From assembly GCA_937871645.1 (NCBI GenBank), contig CALMPZ010000193.1:1-7047 (forward strand): a DNA stretch of 7,047 nucleotides, written 5' to 3'. The stretch comes from an uncultured Polymorphobacter sp. Lineage in GTDB: Bacteria > Pseudomonadota > Alphaproteobacteria > Sphingomonadales > Sphingomonadaceae. Below the pieces are notes generated by a model that ran no database searches, was not told the origin of the DNA, and saw only the letters and a program-made list of their open reading frames with translations. The position numbers and the translations under genes were made by a program. Position 1 is the first letter of the stretch; every line of letters starts with the position of its first letter. Positions 6,839-7,047 of the stretch are shown here, one piece after another.

Positions 6839-7047
6839 CATCGCCACCTGCATCATGGCGATGAACAGCGCGCCGCCGGTCGCAAGAATTGCGAGCGCAG
6901 TGAGCCAGCTTCGCAGAGCGCCGCACCGGAGCATCGCCTGTGCAACGCGCGCCTGCGCCGCCACGAACCACAGCGCCGCCGCCGCCATCAGCACGGTGAC
7001 TAATGCGTAGTTGGCGTGGACGAAATCGGCCGAGGTGCTGGTCGCGA
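6830..7047 (-). CDS. C-terminal part of a membrane protein (truncated by window edge)
   Basis: An open reading frame enters from the right edge and ends at a TGA covering 6830-6832 on the complementary strand, giving 71 full codons without a stop. The translated end holds two hydrophobic stretches, about NYALVTVLMAAAALWFVAA and WLTALAILATGGALFIAMM. They are separated by an Arg-containing loop (QARVAQAMLRCGALRSW), and the protein ends in QVAMSV. This pattern fits the last two helices of an integral membrane protein. I do not recognise the family, and the start is outside the window. The gene converges on the serine hydrolase gene and overlaps its end by 9 nt. A competing - strand frame through the same bases gives an Arg/His-rich non-hydrophobic product and is less likely. 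Confidence 0.6.
   Translation of the reverse strand, partial: ATSTSADFVHANYALVTVLMAAAALWFVAAQARVAQAMLRCGALRSWLTALAILATGGALFIAMMQVAMSV

Noticed and set aside
6735..6971. - strand 78-codon frame at the right end
   Set aside because: Its translation is Arg/His/Ser-rich and non-hydrophobic; the alternative - strand frame ending at 6830 gives ordered transmembrane helices and is preferred.

Overview
The window looks like a chromosomal stretch from a GC-rich alphaproteobacterium, most plausibly a member of the Sphingomonadales. This rests on base composition, the style of the intergenic palindromes and the protein families, and is inference because no rRNA or marker gene is present. It holds seven genes: six on the + strand and one truncated by the right edge on the - strand. 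No tRNA, rRNA, CRISPR array, transposase or phage gene is visible.

Left part (1-4433): two consecutive metal-dependent amidohydrolases, each with a twin-arginine (Tat) export signal, lie 27 nt apart and are probably co-transcribed. The first is a YtcJ-like amidohydrolase (amidohydrolase_3 type). The second is an N-acyl-D-amino-acid deacylase (D-aminoacylase)-like enzyme. An aldo/keto reductase with a complete catalytic tetrad follows after 65 nt and may have its own promoter. Together they suggest uptake and catabolism of an amide or acylated compound: hydrolysis in the periplasm, then cytosolic carbonyl reduction. No substrate can be named from sequence.

Middle part (4434-5166): a repeat-rich spacer of clearly lower GC (about 49% by hand count over 4561-4900, against about 60% or more nearby). 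It contains a small two-helix membrane protein gene. A 41/42-nt palindromic repeat stands on each side of that gene in opposite orientation. The two copies differ at four bases, and the differences keep the internal hairpin paired. Further hairpins lie inside the spacer. This is the least ordinary part of the window.

Right part (5167-7047): a VOC (glyoxalase-fold) protein gene is followed 10 nt later by a secreted serine hydrolase of the beta-lactamase/class C esterase fold with SxxK, YxN and HxG motifs. A partial - strand membrane protein gene converges on the hydrolase, and the two coding ends overlap by 9 nt.

I did not find convincing evidence of a wholly new system. The best candidates for a closer look are the inverted-repeat-flanked low-GC small-protein gene and the tandem Tat-exported amidohydrolases.
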